A DNA stretch of 27,973 nucleotides from Bryobacteraceae bacterium (GCA_030039005.1 JASHQT010000533.1:1-27973), one strand, 5' to 3'. Shown: positions 7,449 through 14,465, counted from the first letter of the stretch. A program made the numbers and translations. The notes: generated by a model from the sequence alone, not told the origin.

Positions 7449-8297
7449 ATGAAGCGCAGCCCTAGTGTTTCGGTTCTAGGTCTTCCGGCAATGATGACGG
7501 CCGCACTGTTGTGGAACCTAGCAGCGGTCGCGCAGACTTCAGCGCCCGCTAAAGCGCCCGGCTTGTCGGACGCGGAAGCCACGGCTCCCGCGGGCGGAAG
7601 CGCCAACCGGGACACCAGGCGGCCCAGGCGTCCCGACGACACGCCACACGGCCCGGTGCCGCGTCTGGCCGACGGACACCCGGATCTATCGGGCGTATGG
7701 CAGGGCGGTGGCCCGGTCGGCGATATCGCGCAAGGGCTGGCGCCGGGCGAGACCATTCCGATCCTTCCGGCGGCCAAGGCGCTCATGGACAAACGGGATT
7801 CCAGGAACGACCCGGAGGCCAATTGCCTGCCCACCGGCATCCCGCGCATCGCGCCTTATCCGTGGCGGATCGTGCAAACGCCGACGCACATCTTTTTTCT
7901 CTTCGAGGGCAACATCCACAGCTATCGCCAGATCTTCATGAACGGCAAACATCCCGAAGATCCCGATCCCACTTGGTACGGCCATTCCATTGGAAGCTGG
8001 GACGGCGACACGCTGGTGGTGGACACGGTCGGCTTCAACGACAAGTTTTGGTTCGATTTTAAGGGCCATCCGCACACCGAGCAGTTGCACACCATCGAGC
8101 GCTACACCCGCAAGGACCTCGGCACGCTCGAGAACAAAGTCACCATCATCGATCCCGGCGACTATTCGCGGCCTTTCACCCTGACGTTCACCGCGCGCCT
8201 GCGCCCGCACGAGGAACTGATGGAGTACATCTGCCAGGAGAATCAGCAGGACGCGCAACACATGTCCGGCCACGCGGACCTGCCGCAGAATCCGTAG
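7449..8297 (+). CDS. Secreted 'DLSGVW' family protein, copy 1 (function unknown)
   Basis: 282 residues with a signal peptide to about residue 28. A Pro/Arg-rich linker (about 50-70) leads to VPRLADGHPDLSGVWQGGG (70-88). Further conserved blocks are NCLPTGIPRI with Cys126, DPTWYGHSIGSWDGDTLVVD, VGFNDKFWFD, and the C-terminal EYICQENQQDAQH with Cys262. Paralogue 17178-17918 shares all these blocks, including both Cys residues, which may form a disulfide in the periplasm. The fold is probably beta-rich. I know this as a recurrent acidobacterial secreted family without an established role. Position directly after a DUF6152 gene is repeated in both copies, implying joint function. The ATG at 7449 has AAGGAG 7 nt upstream. 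Confidence 0.8.
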   Translation: MKRSPSVSVLGLPAMMTAALLWNLAAVAQTSAPAKAPGLSDAEATAPAGGSANRDTRRPRRPDDTPHGPVPRLADGHPDLSGVWQGGGPVGDIAQGLAPGETIPILPAAKALMDKRDSRNDPEANCLPTGIPRIAPYPWRIVQTPTHIFFLFEGNIHSYRQIFMNGKHPEDPDPTWYGHSIGSWDGDTLVVDTVGFNDKFWFDFKGHPHTEQLHTIERYTRKDLGTLENKVTIIDPGDYSRPFTLTFTARLRPHEELMEYICQENQQDAQHMSGHADLPQNP

Positions 8298-8322
8298 TTG
8301 AGCGCTATCGCGAGGATTCTTT

Positions 8323-8523
8323 GTGACGAATTTAGAGGACATTGAAGGCCTGATCAAGCAACTTAATCCCGATGAGTTGCGGGAACTCCGCGAGTGGTTC
8401 GCGTCGTTCGACGCCGACGCGTGGGATACGCAGATTGCGTCAGACATTGCGACCGGTAAGCTGGATAAACTCGCCGCGCGCGCACTCCGCGATTATGAAA
8501 CAGGACGCGCTACCGAGTTGTGA
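8323..8523 (+). CDS. Antitoxin-like protein of a RelB/RelE-type pair
   Basis: 66 residues from a GTG at 8323, with GAGG 7 nt upstream. The N-terminal half is helical (LEDIEGLIKQLNPDELRELREWF), followed by DADAWDTQIASDIATGKLDKLAARALRDY, a segment I recognise from small antitoxin-like proteins encoded in front of ParE/RelE toxins. The C-terminal acidic-to-basic tail would wrap the toxin. Its TGA overlaps the GTG start of the next gene in a GTGA, so the two are translationally coupled. Type II antitoxins neutralise the partner by direct binding and usually repress the shared promoter; that is family knowledge rather than something seen here. Confidence 0.7.
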   Translation: MTNLEDIEGLIKQLNPDELRELREWFASFDADAWDTQIASDIATGKLDKLAARALRDYETGRATEL

Positions 8524-8774
8524 TCCACCGGGCTGCGCCGGACTTCTGGGTTTCGTACCGCGCCCTCTCTCCCGCCGCGCAAGCTCTGGCAGATAAGGCC
8601 TTCGCATTGCTGAAAGCCGACCCGCGACATCCTTCACTGGCGTTCAAGAAGGTCGGACGCTTTTGGTCCGCGCGGGTGGGGATCCGGCATCGCGTCCTCG
8701 GGGTCGACGTGGCGGACGGAGTGCTGTGGTTCTGGATCGGCAGCCACGCTGACTACGACAAGCTGATCAGGTAG
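8520..8774 (+). CDS. RelE/ParE-like toxin of a type II toxin-antitoxin pair
   Basis: 84 residues from a GTG at 8520 overlapping the antitoxin stop by 4 nt. The sequence has the RelE/ParE/HigB fold pattern: helices near the N-terminus (YRALSPAAQALADKAFALLK), then the strand block SLAFKKVGRFWSARVGIRHRVL, and the terminal strand VLWFWIGSHADYDKLI. The run FKKVG.FWS.RVG..HR.L and the G-H-x-x-Y-D-K ending are typical. RelE-type toxins cut ribosome-bound mRNA and ParE types poison gyrase; residues alone do not decide which. The downstream membrane-protein gene begins 4 nt after the stop, so the module appears to be co-transcribed with it and with infA. Confidence 0.8.
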   Translation: MIHRAAPDFWVSYRALSPAAQALADKAFALLKADPRHPSLAFKKVGRFWSARVGIRHRVLGVDVADGVLWFWIGSHADYDKLIR

Positions 8775-8778
8775 CTGC

Positions 8779-9444
8779 ATGGCCCGGCAAGCCCTCATCA
8801 TCCTCGCCGTCGTGATCGCCTTCGGCGTTTTGCTGCCGATTTACAAAGGTTTCGGGTTCCTGGACGCGCGCATCCTGGCCGCTTACGCACTTCTTGCGCT
8901 CCTGTTCGTCGCACCGGCCAGCGCGGAGCTTGGCGCCACCGAGGCCCAAGCGCCAGTGTCTGCTCTGCTCGGAAACATGGCCATCATTGTCGCCTGGGGC
9001 TGGGGCATCACCGTGCTGATCCTGGGCACCGCGATCGTGACCCTGAACGTAGTCGCGCGGCGTGGAGGTTTTCTATCGCCTCGGGTGACCTTCCTGGCTG
9101 CCATTCTGACATTTGGCTTGGCGGCTTCGATTGCCGTCGCGATGTTGGGCGCCGCACTGGCGCGCCGGTTCTCAGCCGCTCAAGTCAAGACCATTCTGCG
9201 CGCGCTCTTCCTGCTCGTTTTGCTGGCAGCGGTATTTGGGCCGCGCGTGCTGCCGGAGCCTGTAACGCTGGCGATTTTGGATCGTATGAGTACAAGAAGC
9301 GCCTTGACGCATCTAGCCTGGGAGGCCTCGTGCATCTCGCTGGTGGTCGCGGTCCTTGTGTTGCTTACGATTTTGAAGAACCGGCCCGCGGAGCCTTTTG
9401 CTAACATACGTATGGCAGAAAATCCCCCTGAAGGAGGACGATGA
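8779..9444 (+). CDS. Integral membrane protein of unknown function
   Basis: 221 residues with about six hydrophobic segments (roughly 5-22, 29-48, 64-90, 101-128, 138-158 and 182-204). The N-terminus starts with a short charged M-A-R-Q followed by the first helix. Loops contain a few charged residues ([14 protein letters not shown]), and the C-terminal tail ENPPEGGR is soluble. I do not recognise a family. The gene starts 4 nt after the toxin gene and overlaps infA in an ATGA, so it sits in a tight three- to four-gene run. The infA ribosome binding site lies inside its last codons, which constrains the tail sequence. Confidence 0.7.
   Translation: MARQALIILAVVIAFGVLLPIYKGFGFLDARILAAYALLALLFVAPASAELGATEAQAPVSALLGNMAIIVAWGWGITVLILGTAIVTLNVVARRGGFLSPRVTFLAAILTFGLAASIAVAMLGAALARRFSAAQVKTILRALFLLVLLAAVFGPRVLPEPVTLAILDRMSTRSALTHLAWEASCISLVVAVLVLLTILKNRPAEPFANIRMAENPPEGGR
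9431..9437 (+). promoter_or_regulatory. Strong ribosome binding site of infA
   Basis: AAGGAGG, a near-perfect anti-16S match, ends 3 nt before the ATG at 9441. It is embedded in the 3' end of the upstream membrane-protein gene and is the strongest such site noted in the window. Confidence 0.75.
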
Positions 9445-9659
9445 GTAAAGAAGACAGCATTGAAGTTACCGGAACCGTTGTAGAAAAGTTTCCGAGTGGA
9501 CAATTTAGCGTTCTGCTGGACCAGGACCGCACAGTGCTCGCGCACCTGGCCGGCAAGTTGCGCCGCAACCGCATTCGCGTGTTGGCCGGCGACCGCGTCA
9601 CCCTGGAGCTCTCTCCCTACGATTTGACCAAGGGACGCATTACTTACCGGCACAAATAG
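9441..9659 (+). CDS. infA: Translation initiation factor IF-1
   Basis: 72 residues, the standard IF-1 length. It is a single S1-like OB fold that binds the ribosomal A site during initiation. Diagnostic pieces are [13 protein letters not shown] at the start, [22 protein letters not shown], and the C-terminal [15 protein letters not shown]. The middle is less standard than usual ([22 protein letters not shown]). It is not next to ribosomal protein genes, unlike the copy many bacteria carry between secY/map and rpmJ, so it may be a second paralogue. The start overlaps the upstream stop (ATGA) and has a strong AAGGAGG. The link with a toxin-antitoxin pair upstream is unusual. Confidence 0.95.
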   Translation: MSKEDSIEVTGTVVEKFPSGQFSVLLDQDRTVLAHLAGKLRRNRIRVLAGDRVTLELSPYDLTKGRITYRHK

Positions 9660-9738
9660 ACAGTTTCGTCATTCCCGCCTTTTTGCTGCTCGATGCAGAA
9701 CGGGCAAGCTTTTTCTTGGATCTTTCTAAATCACGATT

Positions 9739-10866
9739 GTGACGCACAAGATCTTATTGATCTTCGGTACCCGGCCGGAGGCGATCAAGCTCTGCCCGGT
9801 GGTTCGTAGCCTGCGCGAGCGCCCCGGCGAATTTGACGTGAAGGTGTGCGTCACCGCGCAACACCGCCAGATGCTGGATCAGGTTCTTGAGGCCTTTCAA
9901 GTCACGCCGGATCACGATCTCGATCTCATGCTGCCGGGCCAGACGCTGTTCCAATCCACCTCACGAATTCTCGCGGGGTTGGAGCCAGTTCTTCACCAAG
10001 AGAAACCCGCCCTGGCGATCGTCCAAGGCGATACCACCACTACGCTGTGCGGGGCCTTGGCGGCGTTCTATGCGCACGTACCTGTGGCGCATGTGGAAGC
10101 GGGCCTTCGCACGCACGATCTGGCGCAGCCGTTTCCCGAGGAAATGAACCGCGTGGTGGCAGGCCGCCTTGCGACGTTGCATTTCGCCGCGACCGAGAAG
10201 GCCGCCGAGAATCTTCGCACCGAAGGCGTGGCCGCGGGCGCCATTACCGTGACCGGAAACACCGGCATCGATGCGGTGTTCCACGTGCGCGATGGATTGG
10301 AGCGTGGCACGTTGCGAGGCGTCGAGTGGCCGGATCTGGACCCGTCAAGAAAACTGGTCGTCGTCACCGCGCACCGCCGGGAAAGCTTCGGCTCGGGATT
10401 CGAGCGCATTTGCCGGGCGCTAGCCAAAATCGCCGACCGCGGCGACGTCCAGCTTGTCTATCCCGTGCATCCCAACCCCAACGTGCAGGATCCGGTGCAG
10501 CGCTACCTCGCCGCGCATCCGCATGTGCGTCTGATCGCGCCGCAAAGCTACGTTCCGTTTGTCGACCTCATGCGCCGGGCTTATCTGCTGATCACCGATT
10601 CGGGCGGCATTCAAGAGGAAGGCCCATCGCTGGGTAAGCCGATTCTGGTGTTGCGCGAAAAAACCGAGCGTCCGGAAGCGGTGCTCGCCGGGACGGTCAA
10701 GCTAGTGGGCACGGATGAAGATCGCATCGTGCGCGAGGCCGCGGTTTTGCTGGACGACCGCGCAGCCTATGAACAGATGTCCCGCGTTCACAACCCTTAC
10801 GGCGACGGGCACGCAAGCGCACGAATCTGCGACGCCATTCACGAATTCTTCACATGTAGTCCATAG
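9739..10866 (+). CDS. wecB: UDP-N-acetylglucosamine 2-epimerase (non-hydrolysing)
   Basis: 375 residues, matching WecB/MnaA (EC 5.1.3.14), which interconverts UDP-GlcNAc and UDP-ManNAc for surface polysaccharides. The GT-B fold signatures are present: GTRPEAIK at 10-17, QGDTTTT at 96-102, HVEAGLRT at 118-125, PEEMNR at 133-138, TAHRRESFG near 213, and ITDSGGIQEEGPSLGKP near 285-301. Candidate active-site residues are Asp98, Glu120 and Glu134. The start is a GTG at 9739 because the conserved strand HKILLIFGTRPEA follows directly; no clear ribosome site is seen. The 79-bp gap from infA has no convincing terminator. No UDP-ManNAc dehydrogenase or glycosyltransferase lies beside it, so the pathway is not shown. 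Confidence 0.95.
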   Translation: MTHKILLIFGTRPEAIKLCPVVRSLRERPGEFDVKVCVTAQHRQMLDQVLEAFQVTPDHDLDLMLPGQTLFQSTSRILAGLEPVLHQEKPALAIVQGDTTTTLCGALAAFYAHVPVAHVEAGLRTHDLAQPFPEEMNRVVAGRLATLHFAATEKAAENLRTEGVAAGAITVTGNTGIDAVFHVRDGLERGTLRGVEWPDLDPSRKLVVVTAHRRESFGSGFERICRALAKIADRGDVQLVYPVHPNPNVQDPVQRYLAAHPHVRLIAPQSYVPFVDLMRRAYLLITDSGGIQEEGPSLGKPILVLREKTERPEAVLAGTVKLVGTDEDRIVREAAVLLDDRAAYEQMSRVHNPYGDGHASARICDAIHEFFTCSP

Positions 10867-10875
10867 GGAGTCTGC

Positions 10876-10881
10876 TAAAAT
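10876..10881 (+). promoter_or_regulatory. Candidate -10 box (TAAAAT) before the small secreted protein gene
   Basis: TAAAAT, 5 of 6 matches to TATAAT, lies 17 nt before the ATG at 10899, leaving a short leader with AAAGGAG. It is flanked by GGGAG and CTCCC (10867-10871 and 10882-10886), a small inverted repeat that could be an operator. No good -35 box lies upstream. Confidence 0.35.
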
Positions 10882-10898
10882 CTCCCGAAAGGAGCCCT

Positions 10899-11150
10899 AT
10901 GAAATTCGTAACAGGGATGTTTCTCGGCATCGCGCTTTGCGTCGGCACCTGGACCCTGCAAGCCCAGCCCGAACGCCTTATGCATCCGCGTATCGCGGCG
11001 GCGATCCGCGCCATCAAAGACGCCAGGGCGTACATGGAGGCAGCCCCTCACGACTTTGGCGGCCACAAAGTTGACGCCATTCGAGCCTGCGACGAAGCCA
11101 TTCGTCAGTTGAACCTTGCTTTGGCGTATCGCGCGCGGCAAGACCGTTAG
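10899..11150 (+). CDS. Small secreted protein of unknown function
   Basis: 83 residues with a signal peptide ending near residue 23 (after LQAQ). The mature part is helical and short: HPRIAAAIRAIKDARAYMEAAPHDFGGHKVDAIRACDEAIRQL. The pattern of a helix, a PHDFGGH turn, then a second helix is one I have seen in small secreted proteins of several phyla, with no assigned role. The turn holds two histidines and an Asp and could bind a metal, which is inference. AAAGGAG lies 6 nt before the ATG. The gene stands alone between wecB and a hairpin repeat. Confidence 0.75.
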   Translation: MKFVTGMFLGIALCVGTWTLQAQPERLMHPRIAAAIRAIKDARAYMEAAPHDFGGHKVDAIRACDEAIRQLNLALAYRARQDR

Positions 11151-11165
11151 CCTGATCCGGCGAAA

Positions 11166-11204
11166 TCGAACTGGGGCCTGACACCCAATTCTGCCCCAGT
11201 TCGA
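11166..11204. repeat. Perfect 12-bp inverted repeat, REP-like hairpin
   Basis: TCGAACTGGGGC (11166-11177) and GCCCCAGTTCGA (11193-11204) are perfect inverted copies around a 15-nt loop. There is no T-run after it, so it is not a classic intrinsic terminator, though it sits 15 nt after a stop codon. Sequence such as GGGGCCTGACACC resembles REP-type intergenic repeats associated with REP-linked transposases; that link is from memory. The rest of the gap up to 11434 shows no RNA gene. Confidence 0.6.
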
Positions 11205-11208
11205 CGAT

Positions 11209-11436
11209 TCACATCCCGAAGTAATTCGCGGGGCGGCGTCCAACGGGCGAGTCGACATCCCAGTCCGATATGGGCCTAACTGTCACCAGCGCTTGAGAAA
11301 CGTGTAGTTTGCGAGCCGGCAGCGCATTCACCTTGGCCCAGGCACGCAAGCGTCGTAACGGCAGGAGTGTCGGTGGGTGTAGTCCCTCTGTCAGCGGCTT
11401 CACGCCGATAATTGCGGTGGGATTGATTTTTACCAT
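11209..11436 (-). CDS. Possible small protein, divergent from the AAA+ ATPase gene (doubtful)
   Basis: A 75-codon minus-strand frame from an ATG at 11434-11436, with GGAG 8 nt upstream, ideal spacing. The product is basic with no signal peptide, membrane helix or motif I recognise (it begins MVKINPTAIIGVKPLTEG). Third-position GC looks lower than in neighbouring genes. Its ATG overlaps the ATG of the AAA+ gene on the other strand in the palindrome CATG, which is unusual and means one of the two starts may be wrong; the ATPase could start at the GTG at 11462 instead. Kept because the ribosome site is good, but it may be noncoding. Confidence 0.25.
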   Translation of the reverse strand: MVKINPTAIIGVKPLTEGLHPPTLLPLRRLRAWAKVNALPARKLHVSQALVTVRPISDWDVDSPVGRRPANYFGM

Positions 11437-12484
11437 GCGTTACACTCCAAATCGGTCGCGCGTGTCATCCGACGGCGATTGGTCGAGCGATATCGCGAAA
11501 GCACTTTCGCGCAGGCTGGTCGGTCAACCGGCCGCCATTTCGGCCGTGGTTCCGTACGTGGAAATGTACCAGGCCAAGCTCGCGCCGGAAGGCCGGCCCG
11601 CGGGCATTTTCCTGCTGCTGGGTCCGACGGGAACGGGAAAAACCAAAACCGTCGAAGCGCTCGCCGACGTGCTGCACGGCAGTTCGAAGAAGCTAATCAA
11701 AGTGGATTGCGGCGAATACCAGATGGAACACGAAGTGGCGAAATTGTTGGGAGCGCCTCCCGGGTACTTGGGCCATCGCGAAACGCAGCCCCTGCTCACG
11801 CAGCAGAAGCTCGCCGGCGCGGCCAGCGAAAGCTGCGACCTTTCGATTTTACTGTTCGACGAAATCGAGAAAGCCGCGCCATCGCTGGTCCGCCTGCTGC
11901 TGGGCGTGCTGGACAAAGCCACGTTGCGCCTGGGCGACAGCACGCTGGTGAACTTCGAGAAATCCATGATTTTTCTGACCAGCAATCTGGGCGCCCGCGA
12001 GATGAGCCGCCAATTGCGCCCGGAATTCGGCTTTGAAACGGCGACGCCGCGCACCTGGGAAGGCGGGAAGCTGGAACGCATCGGCGTGGGGGCCGTCCGC
12101 AAGAATTTCCCCCCCGAGTTCATCAACCGCATCGACTCGGTGGTCACTTATCAACCGCTCGATTCCGCCGCTTTGACCGCCATCCTGGATCAGCACATTG
12201 AAGAGTTGCAGGATCACGTCGAGCGCCGCCTGGGCGACCGCGCGTTCCGCATCGAGGTGCCGCCGCGCTCGCGCAAATTCCTGCTCGAGAAGGGCACCAG
12301 CCCGGAGTACGGAGCGCGCGAACTGAAACGCGTGATCCATCGCCAGTTGATGCAGGCGCTGGCCTCGATGGTAGCGCGCGGAGAGATATCCCCCGGCGGG
12401 AGCGTGCGCGTGGAACTGGGCGCCTGCAAGACCAGGCTGGTTTTGCGAGCCGTGGACGATGGGGAACGCATTCCGGCCTGCTGA
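11435..12484 (+). CDS. Stand-alone AAA+ ATPase resembling the D2 module of ClpB/ClpA (Hsp100)
   Basis: 349 residues from the ATG at 11435 (a GTG at 11462 is an alternative; the open frame upstream from 11309 is not family-like). Motifs in order: Walker A GPTGTGKT 63-70, substrate-gripping pore loop with Tyr111 in GAPPGYLGHRE, Walker B ILLFDE 138-143, sensor 1 in FLTSNLG (Asn184), arginine finger in PEFINRID (Arg232) and sensor 2 in YGARELKR (Arg295), then the small C-terminal domain. These are the Hsp100 D2 features, yet the N-domain, D1 ring and middle domain are absent. No IGF/L-type ClpP-docking loop is obvious, so it may be a remodelling rather than a degradation ATPase. Protein unfolding by threading is inferred from family. 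It may be co-transcribed with rsmI, which starts 50 bp later. Confidence 0.85.
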   Translation: MRYTPNRSRVSSDGDWSSDIAKALSRRLVGQPAAISAVVPYVEMYQAKLAPEGRPAGIFLLLGPTGTGKTKTVEALADVLHGSSKKLIKVDCGEYQMEHEVAKLLGAPPGYLGHRETQPLLTQQKLAGAASESCDLSILLFDEIEKAAPSLVRLLLGVLDKATLRLGDSTLVNFEKSMIFLTSNLGAREMSRQLRPEFGFETATPRTWEGGKLERIGVGAVRKNFPPEFINRIDSVVTYQPLDSAALTAILDQHIEELQDHVERRLGDRAFRIEVPPRSRKFLLEKGTSPEYGARELKRVIHRQLMQALASMVARGEISPGGSVRVELGACKTRLVLRAVDDGERIPAC

Positions 12485-12520
12485 ACCCCTTGCGCAACTC
12501 CCTTGTTCAACCCCGCGCGA

Positions 12521-12526
12521 TACTAT
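12521..12526 (+). promoter_or_regulatory. Candidate -10 box (TACTAT) before rsmI
   Basis: TACTAT ends 7 nt before the GTG at 12534, with GGGAG inside the spacer too close for a normal ribosome site. It fits the leaderless pattern seen at several other genes here. Confidence 0.25.
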
Positions 12527-12533
12527 CGGGAGC

Positions 12534-13352
12534 GTGAGCGGAACACTCTACATCGTCGCCACTCCCATCGGCAACCTGGAAGACATCACCCTGCGCGCGT
12601 TGCGCATTCTCCGCGAGGCGGATCTCATCGCGTGCGAAGACACGCGGCAGACGCGCAAGCTGCTGGACCGCCATGGCATCGTGAAACCGTTGGTGAGCTA
12701 TCACGAACACAACGAACTCGCCCGAGCGGGGGAACTGCTGGCGGAACTGCAGGTGGGCCGGAACATCGCTCTGGTCTCCGACGCCGGCACGCCCTTGATC
12801 GCCGATCCCGGCTACCGGCTGGTGGCCCAAGCGCGATCGGCGGGAATCGTGGTCTCGCCCATTCCCGGCGCATCGGCGATCACCGGCGCGTTGAGCGCGT
12901 CGGGCTTGCCGACGGATTCCTTTTATTTCGGCGGCTTTCTGCCCGCCAAGAAATCGCAGCGCAGAAAGACGCTGGAAGAGGCCAAAAATTATCCGGTGAC
13001 GCTGGTTTTCTATGAAGCGCCGCACCGCATTCTGGAAGCGCTCGAAGACATCGCGGAAGTTCTCGGATCGCGCAAGGTGACGCTGGCGCGCGAGCTCACT
13101 AAAATCCATGAAGAGTTCCTCGCCGGCACAGCGCCTGAGCTGCGCGAGAAGCTGGCACACCGAGCTCCCAGAGGTGAGTTCACCATCCTGGTCGCCAAGG
13201 CTGATGCGCCCGCAGAAAACCTGCCGCCCATTGAAGCCGCATTCGACCAACTGGTCGAAGCCGGTGTTCCGCGCATGGACGCCATGAAGACCATCGCGCG
13301 GGAGCGCGGGCTGTCCAAACGCGAGGTCTACGCGCAACTCAAGGAGCGCTGA
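12534..13352 (+). CDS. rsmI: 16S rRNA (cytidine(1402)-2'-O)-methyltransferase
   Basis: 272 residues from a GTG at 12534. RsmI methylates the ribose of C1402 in the decoding centre of 16S rRNA using S-adenosylmethionine. The tetrapyrrole-methylase-type fold shows as LYIVATPIGNLEDIT at the N-terminus, EDTRQTRKLL (35-44), SDAGTPLIADPG (82-93), PGASAITGALSASG, and FYFGGFLPAKKSQR, all typical for RsmI. The C-terminal helical region ends with RGLSKREVYAQL. The frame is open further upstream, but conserved sequence begins at the chosen start. It converges on the ferrochelatase gene with a 14-bp overlap of the 3' ends. Confidence 0.96.
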   Translation: MSGTLYIVATPIGNLEDITLRALRILREADLIACEDTRQTRKLLDRHGIVKPLVSYHEHNELARAGELLAELQVGRNIALVSDAGTPLIADPGYRLVAQARSAGIVVSPIPGASAITGALSASGLPTDSFYFGGFLPAKKSQRRKTLEEAKNYPVTLVFYEAPHRILEALEDIAEVLGSRKVTLARELTKIHEEFLAGTAPELREKLAHRAPRGEFTILVAKADAPAENLPPIEAAFDQLVEAGVPRMDAMKTIARERGLSKREVYAQLKER

Positions 13353-14352
13353 CACTGGCGGGCGCTGGGCGCCGCACCGGCGCGGGACAGCAGCCGGCCG
13401 GGCACGCGTCGTGGCTCGGAGGATATTGCCCGATGGCGCGCGGCTCGCGCAAGCCGAAGCGTTCCTCGATCAGCTCGCGAATCATCTGAATGAATTTGGG
13501 ATGCACACCGACAGTAGGCGCTCGCACCATGTTGACGCCGAGCTCTCGCGCAATGGCTTGCACTTCGATGTCGAGATCGAAAATGATTTCGATATGATCG
13601 GAAACGAAGCCGATCGGAACCACGGCGACCTCGGCCCCCGGGTCCAGTTCGCGCACCACGTCTCCAATAAGGGGCTCGATCCACGGCTGGCTGGGCGGCC
13701 CGCTGCGGCTTTGATACACCAGCCGCCAGTCGGCGATCCCCACCTGCTCGGCCACTAAACGGCATGCTTCCTGGATCTGCTTTTGATAATCGCTGGTCTG
13801 GGCCATCGTGACGGGGATGCTGTGCGCGGTGAAAATGATGGGCCTGGGCCGGCCGCCGAGCGCGGTGCGAACTTCCTCGGCCTGCGCTTCAATGAACAGG
13901 GGATGATTGTAGAACTTGCGCAGCTTGTGAATCTCAGGCGCGCCTTCCACTTGTTCGCGCGCCCGCTCGATATCTTCCAGATACTGCCGGCACCCCGAAT
14001 ACGAACTGAAAATCGAGGTCACAAACGCCAGCGCCCTTCGGATTCCGTCGGAGCGCATCTCGCGCAGCGTGTCCGCGAGCAGGGGATGCCAATTGCGATT
14101 GCCCCAGTAAATCGGCAGCCGCGGACCGTGGCGCGCGAGCTCAGCCTCGAGCTCGCGGATCAGAGCGCGGTTGTGATCGTTAATCGGGCTGCGGCCGTCG
14201 AAATGGTGATAATGCTCGGCCACCTCCAGCATCCGTTCGCGCGGCACATTGCGCCCGCGCAGGACGTTTTCGAGAAACGGTATGACGTCCTCCGCTTTCT
14301 CCGGTCCTCCGAAGGACAGCACCAGAATGGCATCGTATGGGGCCTCGGTCAT
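13339..14352 (-). CDS. hemH: Ferrochelatase, probably coproporphyrin-type, with possible Fe-S cysteines
   Basis: 337 residues. Ferrochelatases insert Fe2+ into a porphyrin at the end of haem synthesis. His177 in FTAHSIP is the usual metal-site histidine, and the SDHIEIIFDLDIE block (251-263) holds the acidic partners. QSRSGPPSQPW and the SYSGCRQY block resemble enzymes of the coproporphyrin branch (CpfC), so the substrate may be coproporphyrin III; this is inference. Cys121 in SSYSGC and Cys317, Cys321 and Cys322 near the C-terminus could hold a [2Fe-2S] cluster, as some bacterial ferrochelatases do. The C-terminus ends in a Pro/Ala-rich tail. TACAAT lies 8 nt before the ATG. The 3' end overlaps rsmI. 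Confidence 0.94.
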   Translation of the reverse strand: MTEAPYDAILVLSFGGPEKAEDVIPFLENVLRGRNVPRERMLEVAEHYHHFDGRSPINDHNRALIRELEAELARHGPRLPIYWGNRNWHPLLADTLREMRSDGIRRALAFVTSIFSSYSGCRQYLEDIERAREQVEGAPEIHKLRKFYNHPLFIEAQAEEVRTALGGRPRPIIFTAHSIPVTMAQTSDYQKQIQEACRLVAEQVGIADWRLVYQSRSGPPSQPWIEPLIGDVVRELDPGAEVAVVPIGFVSDHIEIIFDLDIEVQAIARELGVNMVRAPTVGVHPKFIQMIRELIEERFGLREPRAIGQYPPSHDACPAGCCPAPVRRPAPASVSAP

Positions 14353-14360
14353 TCACCATT

Positions 14361-14366
14361 ATTGTA
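14361..14366 (-). promoter_or_regulatory. Candidate -10 box (TACAAT) before the ferrochelatase gene
   Basis: On the minus strand TACAAT, 5 of 6 matches to TATAAT, ends 8 nt before the ATG at 14352; the spacer has no Shine-Dalgarno sequence. The leaderless reading is inferred from spacing. Confidence 0.35.
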
Positions 14367-14451
14367 GGCGGCATTCCAGGCGTCTGGTGTCCGGAGCAGA
14401 ATCCGTAATCTGTTGCACAGGTTGCCGAGTACCCGCCGGATTTCCGGCTGG

Positions 14452-14457
14452 TATTCT
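14452..14457 (+). promoter_or_regulatory. Candidate -10 box (TATTCT) before scpA
   Basis: TATTCT ends 8 nt before the GTG at 14466. The following ATAGGGCA matches the ATAGGGCA before the DUF3179 start (5262-5269). The 113-bp divergent gap from the ferrochelatase gene holds the promoters of both genes; no good -35 was found. Confidence 0.25.
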
Positions 14458-14465
14458 ATAGGGCA

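Noticed and set aside
9660..9738. Possible intrinsic terminator after infA (CCCG...CGGG with T-runs)
   Set aside because: The arms are only 4 bp, with mismatched interior and T-runs in poor positions, so it is not convincing as a terminator.
12507..13355. A 282-codon minus-strand frame across rsmI
   Set aside because: Mirrors rsmI codon structure and shows no motif or ribosome site of note.
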